Part shown: positions 18,529 through 27,823 of the stretch, in pieces
How the letters are laid out: the number at the start of each line of letters is the position of its first letter
Position numbering within the stretch: the first letter of the stretch is position 1
Assembly (NCBI RefSeq): GCF_046054165.1
Contig: NZ_JBFNXK010000005.1
Coordinates: 211,000-274,999 of the forward strand
Source of the DNA: Celerinatantimonas sp046054165
GTDB taxonomy: Bacteria > Pseudomonadota > Gammaproteobacteria > Enterobacterales > Celerinatantimonadaceae
DNA: 64,000 bases
Direction: 5' to 3'
The notes under the pieces: model-generated
What the model was told of the DNA's origin: nothing
The model's database searches: none
What the model saw: only the letters and a program-made list of their open reading frames with translations
Program-made: the position numbers and the translations under genes

Positions 18529-19554
18529 TTATCCGTGAAATTCCGGATGCTCTTCATGTGAGTACTGGGCCATAAAAGCCTCAACCTGCTGGACCATATT
18601 TATACTGCCACAGAAAAATGGCGTCCGTTCATGAAGTTCCGTCGGTTCAATATCCATAATCCGCCGAAATCCATCGCTGGCTTTGCCTCCAGCCTGTTCC
18701 GTTAGAAATGCAATCGGGTTACATTCATAAAGCAGCCTGAGTTTTCCCTTTGGAGCACTCGCAAATGACGGGTACATATAAATCCCCCCTTTGATCAAAT
18801 TCCGATGAAAATCGGCCACCAAAGAACCAATGTAGCGAGAGGTATAAGGACGGCTGGTCTGAGGATCTCGTTCCTGACAATATTTAATATACTTTTTAAC
18901 GCCATCCGGAAATTTAATATAATTGCCTTCATTGATGGAATAGATCACACCATCTTGCGGGATCTGCATATTTTCATGTGATAGATAAAATACCCCAAGA
19001 GAAGGATCACAGGTAAATCCATGCACACCATGCCCTGTGGTATAAACTAACATCGTTGATGATCCATATACCACATAACCGGCGGCTACTTGTTTATAAC
19101 CGGGCTGTAAAAAATCATCCAAAATAACCGGAGTCCCTACCGGAGAGAGGCGTCGATAAATCGAAAAAATAGTTCCGACCGTCACATTGACATCAATATT
19201 AGAAGAACCATCCAATGGATCCATCAGCACCACATATTTACTGTGACTTTGCTTTTTCCCATTAAAAATAATGATGTCTTCTTCTTCTTCAGAAGCCACC
19301 CCACAAACTTCACCCCGAGCTTCCAATGCGGCCTTAAACTTTTCATTGGCATATAAATCCAACTTCTGCTGTTGTTCGCCTTGAACATTTTCAGCTCCGG
19401 TCGCCCCGATAATGTCCACTAACCCAGCCTTATTAATTTCCCGATTCACCACTTTAGCTGCTAACCGAATAGAACCCAGCAATTGTGTTAGCTCTCCAGA
19501 GGCTTCCGGAAACTCATGCTGTTTAGCGACAATATATTCCCCTAACGTAATCAT
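18529..19554 (-). CDS. fbp: Fructose-1,6-bisphosphatase, class 1
   Basis: A 341-residue class 1 FBPase, the gluconeogenic phosphatase for fructose-1,6-bisphosphate. The metal and substrate motif DPLDGSSNIDVNVTVGTIFSIYR, the acidic run EEEEDIIIF, and YIGSLVADFHRNLIKGGIYMYPS with PKGKLRLLYECNP are present. The length is near the 332 of E. coli. The enzyme will link to the GlcNAc pathway in this window, whose product is fructose-6-P. The start has only a weak GGAT ribosome site. Confidence 0.97.
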   Translation of the reverse strand: MITLGEYIVAKQHEFPEASGELTQLLGSIRLAAKVVNREINKAGLVDIIGATGAENVQGEQQQKLDLYANEKFKAALEARGEVCGVASEEEEDIIIFNGKKQSHSKYVVLMDPLDGSSNIDVNVTVGTIFSIYRRLSPVGTPVILDDFLQPGYKQVAAGYVVYGSSTMLVYTTGHGVHGFTCDPSLGVFYLSHENMQIPQDGVIYSINEGNYIKFPDGVKKYIKYCQERDPQTSRPYTSRYIGSLVADFHRNLIKGGIYMYPSFASAPKGKLRLLYECNPIAFLTEQAGGKASDGFRRIMDIEPTELHERTPFFCGSINMVQQVEAFMAQYSHEEHPEFHG

Positions 19555-20031
19555 GTATTTTTATCCCAACTATTTTAAATGGTGTAACCTGTTTCATGAG
19601 TTAACTGGCTATCAACAATGTTTCAATATATTTAAAAAACAAATCACCTCTTAACATATTGTTAATTATGATATTAGGTTGATTGTCATTTTTAGTTATT
19701 TCAATGCCACTCTTCTTATAATCTCAACGAGCGAACTCAGCGGCACTCATAACATTTCAGAGTGTAATCTAAATATTACATGCATGAAACATTTATAGTT
19801 ATGGATAAATTTGCTTTGCTTGTCAAAGAAATAAACACCGGATAACTTATTTATGATAATTTTATCGTTATCAGATATATACGATACTTAAAAATTTGTA
19901 TCTAAAATCGCTAGATTTGTACGCATAGCAAACAGGGTCTCAACACTGTTTCCAACTTACATGATGAAGACCCCGACTAGAAACGGACAATGCTCAATGG
20001 CCCTCAGAACTTCATGACAAAGGATTTCTCG
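19555..20031. other. 477-bp gap between divergent fbp and ggt
   Basis: AT-rich, no credible coding frame. It must contain promoters for both divergent genes. The segment 19855-19872 has GATAA and TTATC arms and loosely resembles a Fur-type operator, and GATAAC (19841-19846) pairs with GTTATC (19867-19872). Neither match is good enough to name a regulator. Confidence 0.4.
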
Positions 20032-21810
20032 ATGAAAAAATGTATAAGACCTCAGATTTTGTTTTTACCTCTTTTATTATCGGCTACGCTGGGGATCCAC
20101 CCCGCCATTTCGGCGACACTTCCAGCCGTAGAAGCACAACATGGCATGGTGGTTTCTTCACAACGGTTGGCTTCACAGGCCGGTCTAAAAATCTTGAAAA
20201 TGGGAGGTAATGCCATCGATGCAGCAGTCGCAGTCGGCTATGCTCAAGCTGTTGTGAATCCGTGTTGCGGCAATATTGGCGGTGGTGGCTTTATGACTAT
20301 TCACCTTGCTAATGGCAAAGATACGTTCATCGATTTTCGGGAAAAAGCCCCGGCATTAGCCACAGCGACCATGTATCAAGATAAGCAAGGCAATTTAATC
20401 AAGGGAGCAAGTCTACATGGTTATTTGGCGGTTGGTGTTCCGGGAACCGTCAGAGGATTGGATTTAGCGTTTGAGCGCTATGGGAGCGGTCACTTAACAA
20501 GAGCCCAAATCATGGCACCTGCCATTAAACTGGCCCGAGAAGGCTTTATCCTCACTCGAGCCGATACCGATATTCTAGATACAAAGACTCCACTACTCCG
20601 TTCTGATCCGCAAGCCGCTCGTATCTTTTTACACTCTGATGGCTCTGCTTTGCAACCCGGCGATAGATTGATTCAAAAATCATTAGCCAAAACGCTCGAA
20701 GCGATTGCCTATCAAGGGCCCAAAGCGTTTTATCAAGGAAAGATACCGCAACAAATTGAACAGGCTTCATCCGCAAATGGCGGTATTTTAACCGCCAAAG
20801 ATTTTGCAAGTTATCAGGCTATCGAGCGAAAACCGGTACAATGCCACTATCGGGGTTATCAATTCATCTCGGCACCACCCCCAAGCTCAGGTGGAACCAC
20901 GATGTGTGAGATCCTGAATATTCTTTCCGGTTATAATATGAAAGCGATGGGGTATGGTTCAGCTCAGGCAATCCACTACATGACCGAAGCCATGCGTCAT
21001 GCCTATGTTGACCGAAATACTTTATTAGGGGATCCGGACTATGTCTCAATGCCACTTAAAAAATTGCTGAGCCCGGAATACGCCGCCAATATTCGAAAAC
21101 AGATCCAATCTGATCAAGCCGGTGATTCCACATCACTACACGCCGGTGTTTGGCCCCATGAAAAACCTGAGACAACCCATTACTCTATTGTTGATCAAAA
21201 CGGCAATGCCGTTTCCACAACCTATACCATTAATGGCCGCTTTGGGGCCGGTGTCATGGCTCCCGGAGCAGGCTTTTTCCTCAATGATGAAATGGACGAC
21301 TTCACCAGTAAAGTGGGTGCGAAAAATATGTTTGGTCTCGTTCAGGGCAAAACCAACGCAATTGCCCCAGGGAAGCGCCCCCTTTCATCTATGTCACCCA
21401 CTATTGTCACAAAAGATGGACATCCCTTCTTAGTGGTGGGCTCTCCGGGCGGTTCTCGGATCATTACGATCACACTTGAAACCGTCATGAATATTATTGA
21501 TTTTGGTATGGGGCCACAAGAAGCGGTCAATGCTCCCCGAATCCACCACCAATGGCTACCGGATAAAGTGTTTTATGAATCTCGGGGATTATCTCCCGAT
21601 ACAGTTCATTTATTAAAAGCACAAGGATATACGATGGTGGAACAAACGCCTTGGGGAGCCGCTGAGTTAATTATGGTCGGATTACCAAAAGACGCATCAA
21701 GTACACAAAGCTCGGGCAATGATTCGGCCGTATCAGGAAAAATTCGTCCGGGGTATCTTTACGGTGCCAATGATGCCCGCCGCCCGGCCGGAGCAGCCAT
21801 CGGTTATTAA
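20032..21810 (+). CDS. ggt: Gamma-glutamyltranspeptidase, periplasmic
   Basis: A 592-residue GGT precursor that cleaves glutathione and other gamma-glutamyl compounds and transfers the glutamyl group. The start at 20032 has AAAGGA seven bases upstream and gives a clean signal peptide (MKKC, a hydrophobic run, cut near HPAISA). In-frame ATGs at 19990 and 20014 would spoil it. The self-cleavage and catalytic Thr begins the small subunit in PETTHYSIVDQNGNAVS. GNAIDAAVAVGYAQAVVNP, GGGGFM, and the later PLSSMSPTIV and GSPGGSRII segments fit the family. It yields free glutamate or gamma-glutamyl peptides, which feed the 5-oxoproline route encoded 6 kb downstream. Confidence 0.97.
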   Translation: MKKCIRPQILFLPLLLSATLGIHPAISATLPAVEAQHGMVVSSQRLASQAGLKILKMGGNAIDAAVAVGYAQAVVNPCCGNIGGGGFMTIHLANGKDTFIDFREKAPALATATMYQDKQGNLIKGASLHGYLAVGVPGTVRGLDLAFERYGSGHLTRAQIMAPAIKLAREGFILTRADTDILDTKTPLLRSDPQAARIFLHSDGSALQPGDRLIQKSLAKTLEAIAYQGPKAFYQGKIPQQIEQASSANGGILTAKDFASYQAIERKPVQCHYRGYQFISAPPPSSGGTTMCEILNILSGYNMKAMGYGSAQAIHYMTEAMRHAYVDRNTLLGDPDYVSMPLKKLLSPEYAANIRKQIQSDQAGDSTSLHAGVWPHEKPETTHYSIVDQNGNAVSTTYTINGRFGAGVMAPGAGFFLNDEMDDFTSKVGAKNMFGLVQGKTNAIAPGKRPLSSMSPTIVTKDGHPFLVVGSPGGSRIITITLETVMNIIDFGMGPQEAVNAPRIHHQWLPDKVFYESRGLSPDTVHLLKAQGYTMVEQTPWGAAELIMVGLPKDASSTQSSGNDSAVSGKIRPGYLYGANDARRPAGAAIGY

Positions 21811-21855
21811 ACATGACATCAATAAACGTGAAGAGAAGTGTTGCACAAAAAATAT

Positions 21856-21880
21856 CCTCCGGTCATACCGGAGGTTTGAG
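21856..21880 (+). terminator. Terminator of ggt
   Basis: Arms CCTCCGG and CCGGAGG around TCATA, then TTTGAG. The U-run is short. It starts 46 nt after the ggt stop; the rest of the 305-bp gap to 22116 shows nothing else. Confidence 0.65.
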
Positions 21881-22115
21881 GGCTTTCAAAAAGTGAATTT
21901 AAGTGGAGACAATGTCATATTCAGTTCTGGATTAACATTGCCCATAAGACATCGAATAACTCATGAATCGTTTTATGACTGAATTGGAAAAATGCTTATC
22001 AAATTACGTGTAACGACTAGCGTTTACATAAAAGTTTCTACAGCTTCATTTTTATAGTTTGGCCATTTTAATTTCAAATCAACATCCTCTGAAAATGAAT
22101 CAATATCAATTGATA

Positions 22116-23057
22116 TCATGGCTTAGAGCAAATATTTACAGCAGCTCTAAATTTTTCAGAAATTCTCTGTAACTCACTCTTAGAACGACTATTAACCCAC
22201 ATTCCACTCACCGTTTTATAATCTCTAGTTACCCAACGGTCACCATGCTCATGGTGTTTCTCGTACTCAAAGATATACAGATCTTTCGTCTTTTTTCGAT
22301 CAAAACCAAATGTAAAAATCCGCATCCCTTCATAATTTTTTTTCCACTTAGAATCTTTGATGTTCATGACTCGAAGTTTATCTAAGTTAATTCTAAGGGT
22401 TTCTTCTGTATATGGTGTATTAGCATAATATCTATTCTGTTCTGCTTCCCTTTTTGTACTTTTGATAATTAAAACTTCACAGGGATTATTTAAATTATCA
22501 ATTTTGACTCTAAAGTGATCTTTATACGATATTTTCCGAATATCACCATCTGTAAATGAATAATAATGTGCACTTTGATCATTAAGAGCCGAAACTAACT
22601 CTTTAACAATATCATGCTTAGATTTCTGCTGTACTTTGGCAACGGGTTTCTCTTTAGTATAGGTCCCTTTATTATAAAGACCTGAATTCGCCGAATAATA
22701 TCCCTTAATAATGACGTCTTCTTTACTCCCATCTACCTCTGCTGTTCCACATACTTTGGCATAACCGGTGATCCGAACATGACTCCCATGAACCTGAGCA
22801 TCACCACAAACTAATGCTCGTCCTAAAATTCGGGCGGCATTAGTTACAGATGCAAAACCACAGATTGCCGCATTACGACCCACCCAAATATTATCTGTAA
22901 CATCGGCATCATGTGAGACAAATCCTCCTTGGCTAGGGTTCTTCGAATGCCGATCATTTGTAAAATAATACCCTTCTTCCCCCGGGCATTTAGGAGAAGT
23001 TGCTGCAAGCGTACTACTTGTCATAAGCATCAATATTAATAAAAACAGAAATCGCAT
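22116..23057 (-). CDS. Periplasmic protein with hexapeptide-like beta-helix repeats, function unknown
   Basis: A 313-residue exported protein. The start at 23057 follows AAGGAAAG and gives a signal peptide of basic MR, a hydrophobic run, and a cut after TLAA. Residues ~45-140 hold short repeats of the kind DADVTDNIWVGRNAAICGFASV, NAARILGRALVCGDAQVHGS and TGYAKVCGTAEVDGS, which suggest a small left-handed beta-helix as in polymer-forming or hexapeptide proteins. Three regularly spaced Cys residues (ICG, VCG, VCG) are in the repeats. The C-terminal half is Lys/Tyr-rich, with no known domain. Base composition is more AT-rich than the neighbours, so acquisition by transfer is possible. Confidence 0.7.
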   Translation of the reverse strand: MRFLFLLILMLMTSSTLAATSPKCPGEEGYYFTNDRHSKNPSQGGFVSHDADVTDNIWVGRNAAICGFASVTNAARILGRALVCGDAQVHGSHVRITGYAKVCGTAEVDGSKEDVIIKGYYSANSGLYNKGTYTKEKPVAKVQQKSKHDIVKELVSALNDQSAHYYSFTDGDIRKISYKDHFRVKIDNLNNPCEVLIIKSTKREAEQNRYYANTPYTEETLRINLDKLRVMNIKDSKWKKNYEGMRIFTFGFDRKKTKDLYIFEYEKHHEHGDRWVTRDYKTVSGMWVNSRSKSELQRISEKFRAAVNICSKP

Positions 23058-23534
23058 AAACTTTCCTTCCCTTTGTAAATTCAAGCAAATGACAAGAATT
23101 TAAAATCTATTCCCTGATTAATGATGTAAAAGTAAATAAATATTTAAAATAATCCATATAATCATTAACGATGGTAGGCAATTGGTCAATAATTGATAAA
23201 ATTAAGTACAAATTTTTTGATACGACGCAATAATGATATAGATTCAACTAAAATGATACTCAGTATAGGCCATTGTATTCTTAGGATTATGGATACCCGT
23301 GCACAGCCACTTGCAGTATTACTCATCCGAAAACTATAAAGACCTAAATATAGTCAGCGCCGTAAAATCATAACGTGCAAAAGGGAAATAAATCTAATCG
23401 TTGATATAAAAGTTTCCTCACGATTAAATATGAATTTATCAATTAATAATCTCATATCTAGAGCCCCCTCGACTAAAAATATTCTGCTACGAGGGAAACT
23501 CATGTCATTATTTGTATCGTGATTTAAATCTGAC
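23058..23534. other. 477-bp gap between yegD and the beta-helix gene
   Basis: AT-rich, with no frame worth reporting. The inverted repeat CCCTCG (23466-23471) and CGAGGG (23490-23495) near the yegD 3' end may be its terminator, but a U-run is missing. The promoter of the beta-helix gene must lie in the low-numbered part. Confidence 0.35.
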
Positions 23535-24923
23535 TTACTCGGTAAAAATCTGTTTGGCCCAACGGGTCAATCCACCAGCAACACTGCCAAAATTATCACC
23601 GCTGATCTGTTCAATCCCTTTAAATTCATCTGCAAGAAATTGACGAATCACAGGAGAATGCGCCGTTCCTCCTGTTAAGAATAATACGTCTGGCTGAGTC
23701 TCCGCCTGAGATAAAACATCATCAATCAGCTGTGACATTGTCTCAGTGAGTTTATGGCTGGCTTCTAATAAATTAGCCTTTGATAATGAACCGACTAACC
23801 CCTGATCTAAATAATCTAGATGACAATTAACCTCTTCGTGAGTCGCTAGATCTATTTTGGCTTGCTCGGCACTTCGGTTTAATCGCTGCGTTAGTTGCTC
23901 TTTCTGAAGCTTATCAAAACGAGACCAATAAGGGGCACGCATATCATCTCGCAACTGATATAACGTTTGAATCGCTTGTTTCGAATAAAAATTGGCTTGG
24001 GCCGGTAGGTTATTAACAGCTGCCGCATCGTGGTATAACTTATGCGGCATGGGTTGACCATTGTTCAATGGCTGGTTCATTCCCAATAATGGCATAAAGC
24101 CCTGAATATTGAGTGCAATATCAAAATCATTTCCTCCGATACGCTGGCCGCTATAACCCAGCACCAACTGTTCATGATCAAAATGCTCCTGATAATCCGG
24201 CCCCATCTCCAATAAGGAAATGTCACTGGTTCCGCCCCCAATATCAACGACTAAGACTCGTTTACTCTGCTTTAACCCGGCCTGATAGGTGAGTCCGGCA
24301 GCCAGTGGCTCATATAAAAACTCAACCTGCTCGAACCCAGCAAAATGAGCGGCTTGGGTCAGAATCGTAATCGCCTGATGGTTACTTTGTTCGCTATTGA
24401 GTCCCTGAAAATTGACCGGGCGACCAATTACAACTTTTTTAAGTGGGCTTGCGGTCTGAATTTGTACTTGCTCACGTAAATGAACCATCATCGCAGCCAC
24501 AATATCTTCAAACTGTTGCTGATGACGAACCGTTAAGCCCGTTGCACCTAAGAAAGACTTCGGTGATTTCACATAATAACAATCTAAAGGATCATCTAGA
24601 TACGCTTCAAATGCATGCTGACCAAATTGTAAATCGCTGTCATATCCATCCAGAATGGCTTCATTTAACGCTCGTAGACTTTGAGATATGCCAGCGCCTC
24701 TAGCCTGCTCATAGACTGATTCAATACCTTGTTTTTTTAATTTTTGATAAAGCCAACCACTGATAACTTCACGCTGAGGAGCAAATAAGGTTGAAGCCAT
24801 ATAGCGGCCATGCAAAGGAAGCTCAATAAGTTCAGGACTAGAATTGCAAAATAGCCCCAAGGCACAATTAGAAGTTCCGAAGTCAAATCCGGCAAAAGAT
24901 GAATAAGTCATAAAAGCGGCCAT
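23535..24923 (-). CDS. yegD: Hsp70-family protein YegD
   Basis: A 462-residue actin-fold ATPase of the Hsp70/YegD type. The phosphate-1 loop FAGFDFGTSNCALGL is at the N-terminus, the phosphate-2 loop VLVVDIGGGTSDISLLEMG near residue 225, and VLFLTGGTAHSPVIRQFL near the C-terminus. It lacks the substrate-binding domain of DnaK, as does YegD of E. coli (450 residues), so it is a chaperone-like protein of unknown client. An ATG four codons in (24911) is an equally good start. It is followed upstream by a small divergent-to-sulA gene on the same strand. Confidence 0.93.
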   Translation of the reverse strand: MAAFMTYSSFAGFDFGTSNCALGLFCNSSPELIELPLHGRYMASTLFAPQREVISGWLYQKLKKQGIESVYEQARGAGISQSLRALNEAILDGYDSDLQFGQHAFEAYLDDPLDCYYVKSPKSFLGATGLTVRHQQQFEDIVAAMMVHLREQVQIQTASPLKKVVIGRPVNFQGLNSEQSNHQAITILTQAAHFAGFEQVEFLYEPLAAGLTYQAGLKQSKRVLVVDIGGGTSDISLLEMGPDYQEHFDHEQLVLGYSGQRIGGNDFDIALNIQGFMPLLGMNQPLNNGQPMPHKLYHDAAAVNNLPAQANFYSKQAIQTLYQLRDDMRAPYWSRFDKLQKEQLTQRLNRSAEQAKIDLATHEEVNCHLDYLDQGLVGSLSKANLLEASHKLTETMSQLIDDVLSQAETQPDVLFLTGGTAHSPVIRQFLADEFKGIEQISGDNFGSVAGGLTRWAKQIFTE

Positions 24924-24982
24924 CTATTATCGATCAAGCCGCGCAGCTTAACGAAAAGCAAACCAACCAGCAAGTGTTCTTG

Positions 24983-25153
24983 TTATCGATGGCGTAGCTT
25001 CCTAATGCCATAGCAAATCACACCCGCAACAGCCATTGCAGCCAGGAATCGAATTCCTCCCCAATTTTGCAACCCTGAGAAAGGGGTGACGACCCGTCCT
25101 AAAGCCTGCCCGGCGAATAACATGATTGTCGCTGAAAGCATCAGTCGATTCAT
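24983..25153 (-). CDS. Small membrane protein of 56 residues, unknown function
   Basis: A short frame starting ATG at 25153 and ending TAA at 24983, with AGGG seven bases before the start. It encodes MNRLMLSATIMLFAGQALG, then a Gly-rich turn, then a second hydrophobic stretch (IRFLAAMAVAGVICYGI) and a basic end RKLRHR. Two membrane helices with a positive C-terminus are plausible, and codon use looks normal. I do not recognise the family. It lies between yegD and sulA, transcribed away from sulA, with 152 bp between its start and the sulA LexA boxes. Confidence 0.6.
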   Translation of the reverse strand: MNRLMLSATIMLFAGQALGRVVTPFSGLQNWGGIRFLAAMAVAGVICYGIRKLRHR

Positions 25154-25280
25154 CTCAATACCCTAAATAATTTACACAACACGTCCTTTAATGGGCTGCG
25201 ATTTTAACAGTATCTGGATGTTTTTACAGCATCAGAAAACTGTTATTCAAATTTTTTTGTAGAAAAAAAACAACAAAAAC

Positions 25281-25309
25281 TTGCAATCTTTCGCTTTTAA
25301 AAATACTGT
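25281..25309 (+). promoter_or_regulatory. sulA promoter
   Basis: TTGCAA at 25281-25286 and TACTGT at 25304-25309 are separated by 17 bases. The -10 box overlaps the first LexA box, as expected for LexA repression. Confidence 0.6.
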
Positions 25310-25336
25310 ATATACATACACTGTATATTTAAACAG
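25306..25336. promoter_or_regulatory. Two LexA (SOS) boxes in tandem
   Basis: The second box, 25321-25336, is CTGT-N8-ACAG with no mismatch in the fixed bases and an AT-only centre. The first, 25306-25321, is CTGT-N8-ACAC, one mismatch. They share one base. They lie 17 nt before the sulA start codon, counted from the second box. Confidence 0.9.
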
Positions 25337-25352
25337 TATTTGGAGATTAATA

Positions 25353-25880
25353 ATGAGTCAGTCACTTGTATTTACCAAAAAACGGACATTTGTTTGGCAA
25401 CGTGAAAACTGGGAACTTTTTAAAGAGAAATCGTTCCAGAATACTTTAGCGCCCAAATCAGAACCATCTGACCTGATTCATTGTATTTCTAATGACCAAG
25501 TAAAAGAGGAACAGCTACAATATATTATTCCAATATTACGCCAATTAAGTCAGCAAAAACGTTGGGTTATGCTAATTGCCCCACCCTCGATTCCTCAAGC
25601 TTTATCTATTGAAAATTATGGGATTAATACCGATTATGTTCTCGTTGTACATCCCCATTCGAATCTTAATCCATTCGAAATTCTGGAACGTGCTCTGCGA
25701 AGCGGTTCTTGCAGTGCGGTATTAGGCTGGACGGAACAAGTGGATGAGCACCATATGGATCTCTTAAAAATTGCAGCTCAGCAAGGGAATACCTTGGGGT
25801 TTGTATTCTCAGACCCGAGTTCAGATTCAATAGCCGCAGCATCACCTTCGCGGAAAATCACCGCTGGATATATTCATTAA
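25353..25880 (+). CDS. sulA: SOS cell-division inhibitor SulA
   Basis: A 175-residue SulA that blocks FtsZ polymerisation during the SOS response. The core RWVMLIAPPSIP, ILERALRSGSCSAVLGW and QQGNTLGFVF aligns with E. coli SulA (169 residues), and the C-terminal KITAGYIH resembles the Lon-recognised tail KIHSNLYH. GGAG is eight bases before the ATG at 25353; an earlier in-frame ATG at 25281 would lie within the promoter and cannot be used. Regulation by LexA is directly visible. The gene is not next to ompA as in enterobacteria. Confidence 0.92.
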   Translation: MSQSLVFTKKRTFVWQRENWELFKEKSFQNTLAPKSEPSDLIHCISNDQVKEEQLQYIIPILRQLSQQKRWVMLIAPPSIPQALSIENYGINTDYVLVVHPHSNLNPFEILERALRSGSCSAVLGWTEQVDEHHMDLLKIAAQQGNTLGFVFSDPSSDSIAAASPSRKITAGYIH

Positions 25881-25885
25881 TGGGG

Positions 25886-25978
25886 TGGATCACCACATTA
25901 GGTGTGGATCGAACTCAGATAAAATATTTTGAACGCAACGCGCCTTGTAACACTTCGAGGTTTAAGCGAACAAGGCGC
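25886..25978. terminator. Inverted repeats between convergent sulA and the carboxylase gene
   Basis: One hairpin near 25886-25909 (CCACA and TGTGG around TTAGG, flanked by GATC). A second has arms GCGCCTTGT (25940-25948) and ACAAGGCGC (25970-25978). Neither has a long U-run on either strand. They probably stop or slow transcription from both sides. Confidence 0.45.
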
Positions 25979-26040
25979 AACAAAATTCAGGATGACTTTC
26001 AGCTGCAACCCTCCAATTTTCAACGAAAAGTTTCGTCAGT

Positions 26041-27795
26041 TCAGGAAACGATCGTCGCGATGATGGCATCGGCCTCAATCAATTGTCCCTGCTCGACTTG
26101 AAGATGAATTTTCCCGGAAACTTCAGCAACGACGGGAACTTCCATTTTCATCGCTTCCATAATAGCAATTGAAGTTCCTGCGGCGACATCACACTTATCT
26201 TCAACCAGCCATTTAAACAGCGTTCCAGTCATCGGTGCTTTAACCTCTCCCAAATCGCGACTGTCTGCGGGAGCACCGGATCGTTCAGCAGAGATCGACT
26301 CAGAAGGTTGGATCCCGCCGAGTATGTCAGCTGGTAAACCAATTTGAACTCGTTTTCCATCTATTTCGATCCAAAAGCGCTGCATCCGTTGATCGTTTAT
26401 CGGTTCAGGCTTAGCACTCGCCTCCAACTTTGATTCAAAAGAGGTTTCAATCCAACGAGTATGCACCGCAAAGTCTTCAGCAAAATCAGGCTGGTTCACG
26501 ACTTGACGATGAAAAGGGAGCACGCTGGCAACCCCTTCAATCTGAAATTCCTGCAGCGCTCTCCGAGCCCTGCTCAGAACTTGCTCCCGCGAGTTTCCTG
26601 TCACAATCAGTTTGGCCATCATCGAATCGAAATATCCTGAAACCACCGATCCCGAAGTTACGCCGGAATCGAGCCGAATACCGGGACCAGACGGCGCACG
26701 GAAATCCGTAATCGTTCCGGGTGTCGGTAAAAATCCTCGGGCCGGATCTTCGGCATTAATCCGAAATTCCATAGCATGTCCCCAAGGTTTAGGTGTTTCA
26801 TCCACCGATAACGGCAAACCGGCCGCAATGTTGAGTTGCTCAACAACCAGATCAACACCGGTTGTTTCTTCGGTGACAGGATGCTCGACCTGCAATCGTG
26901 TATTCACTTCAAGAAATGAAATGGTGCCATTCTGGCTGAGCATAAACTCAACCGTAGCCACGCCAATATACCCGGCGCTTTGGCAGATATCCCGAGCGGC
27001 CTGATGGATCTGTTGACGCTGTTGTTCACTCATAAAAGGAGCCGGAGCTTCTTCGACTAATTTTTGATTTCGCCGCTGCAACGAACAATCTCGGGTGCCG
27101 AGCACCACAACATGTCCCTGACGATCCGCAATCACCTGTGCTTCAATATGACGGGGATTATGTAAAAATTGCTCAATAAAGCACTCTCCACGACCAAATG
27201 CGGCCACAGCTTCCCGGACGGCAGACTCGTACTGAGCTTCTACCTCATCTAAGGACCAGGCGACTTTAAGTCCTCGTCCACCGCCACCAAATGCGGCTTT
27301 AATCGCAATGGGTAAACCATGTTCTTTGGCAAAAGTGTAGGCTTCAGCAGCGCTCGCAACCGGATCATGGGTTCCGGCAACTAATGGAGCGCCCACTCGC
27401 GCCGCCAGTTGTCTGGCTTTTACTTTATCGCCCAAGGCTTCAATCGTTTCCGGATTGGGTCCAACCCAAAGCAATCCCTGTTGCTGAACAGCTCGGGCAA
27501 ATTCTGCTCGCTCGGAAAGAAATCCATATCCGGGATGAACCATGGTTGCATCACTATGGTTCGCAATCTTTAAAAGTTTATCGATATTCAGATAAGTTTC
27601 TGCGCTCGTATCACCGTGCAGGGCATAGGCTTCATCGGCCATCTGAACATGAAGAGCCTGGGCATCCGAATCACTATAAACTGCCACTGAGTCCATCCCC
27701 AGATCTCGGCAAGCCCGGATAATACGCACCGCGATCTCGCCCCGATTGGCAATCAGGACTTTGTGTTTTTGGGTATTATTGTGTGTTGTCGACAT
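26041..27795 (-). CDS. Biotin carboxylase / biotin carrier fusion of the pxp operon
   Basis: A 584-residue protein with a full biotin carboxylase (residues ~10-455: KVLIANRGEIAVRI, MVHPGYGFLSE, the ATP-grasp AAFGGGGRGLKV, and EVNTRLQVEHPVTE) and a C-terminal biotin carrier (~510-584) with the biotinyl motif AIMEAMKMEVP. It loads biotin with CO2 from bicarbonate and ATP. The carboxyltransferase is not in this chain. The preceding gene encodes fused AHS1-AHS2 domains, which form the carboxyltransferase half of urea carboxylase, so the two may work together. The ATG at 27795 with AAGAAGG upstream is chosen, because a longer frame would read into the preceding gene. It is 28 bp downstream of the pxpBC stop. 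Confidence 0.88.
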   Translation of the reverse strand: MSTTHNNTQKHKVLIANRGEIAVRIIRACRDLGMDSVAVYSDSDAQALHVQMADEAYALHGDTSAETYLNIDKLLKIANHSDATMVHPGYGFLSERAEFARAVQQQGLLWVGPNPETIEALGDKVKARQLAARVGAPLVAGTHDPVASAAEAYTFAKEHGLPIAIKAAFGGGGRGLKVAWSLDEVEAQYESAVREAVAAFGRGECFIEQFLHNPRHIEAQVIADRQGHVVVLGTRDCSLQRRNQKLVEEAPAPFMSEQQRQQIHQAARDICQSAGYIGVATVEFMLSQNGTISFLEVNTRLQVEHPVTEETTGVDLVVEQLNIAAGLPLSVDETPKPWGHAMEFRINAEDPARGFLPTPGTITDFRAPSGPGIRLDSGVTSGSVVSGYFDSMMAKLIVTGNSREQVLSRARRALQEFQIEGVASVLPFHRQVVNQPDFAEDFAVHTRWIETSFESKLEASAKPEPINDQRMQRFWIEIDGKRVQIGLPADILGGIQPSESISAERSGAPADSRDLGEVKAPMTGTLFKWLVEDKCDVAAGTSIAIMEAMKMEVPVVAEVSGKIHLQVEQGQLIEADAIIATIVS

Positions 27796-27823
27796 GGGTG
27801 CTGTCACCTTCTTAAAATTCAAC

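Noticed and set aside
19855..19872. Fur box before ggt
   Set aside because: Arms are short and spacing differs from the consensus; left as a weak comment only.
25880..26101. 73-codon frame after sulA
   Set aside because: It crosses two hairpins and the convergent carboxylase 3' end and looks non-coding.
26430..27004. Two overlapping plus-strand frames
   Set aside because: They are antisense to the biotin carboxylase, with composition dictated by it.
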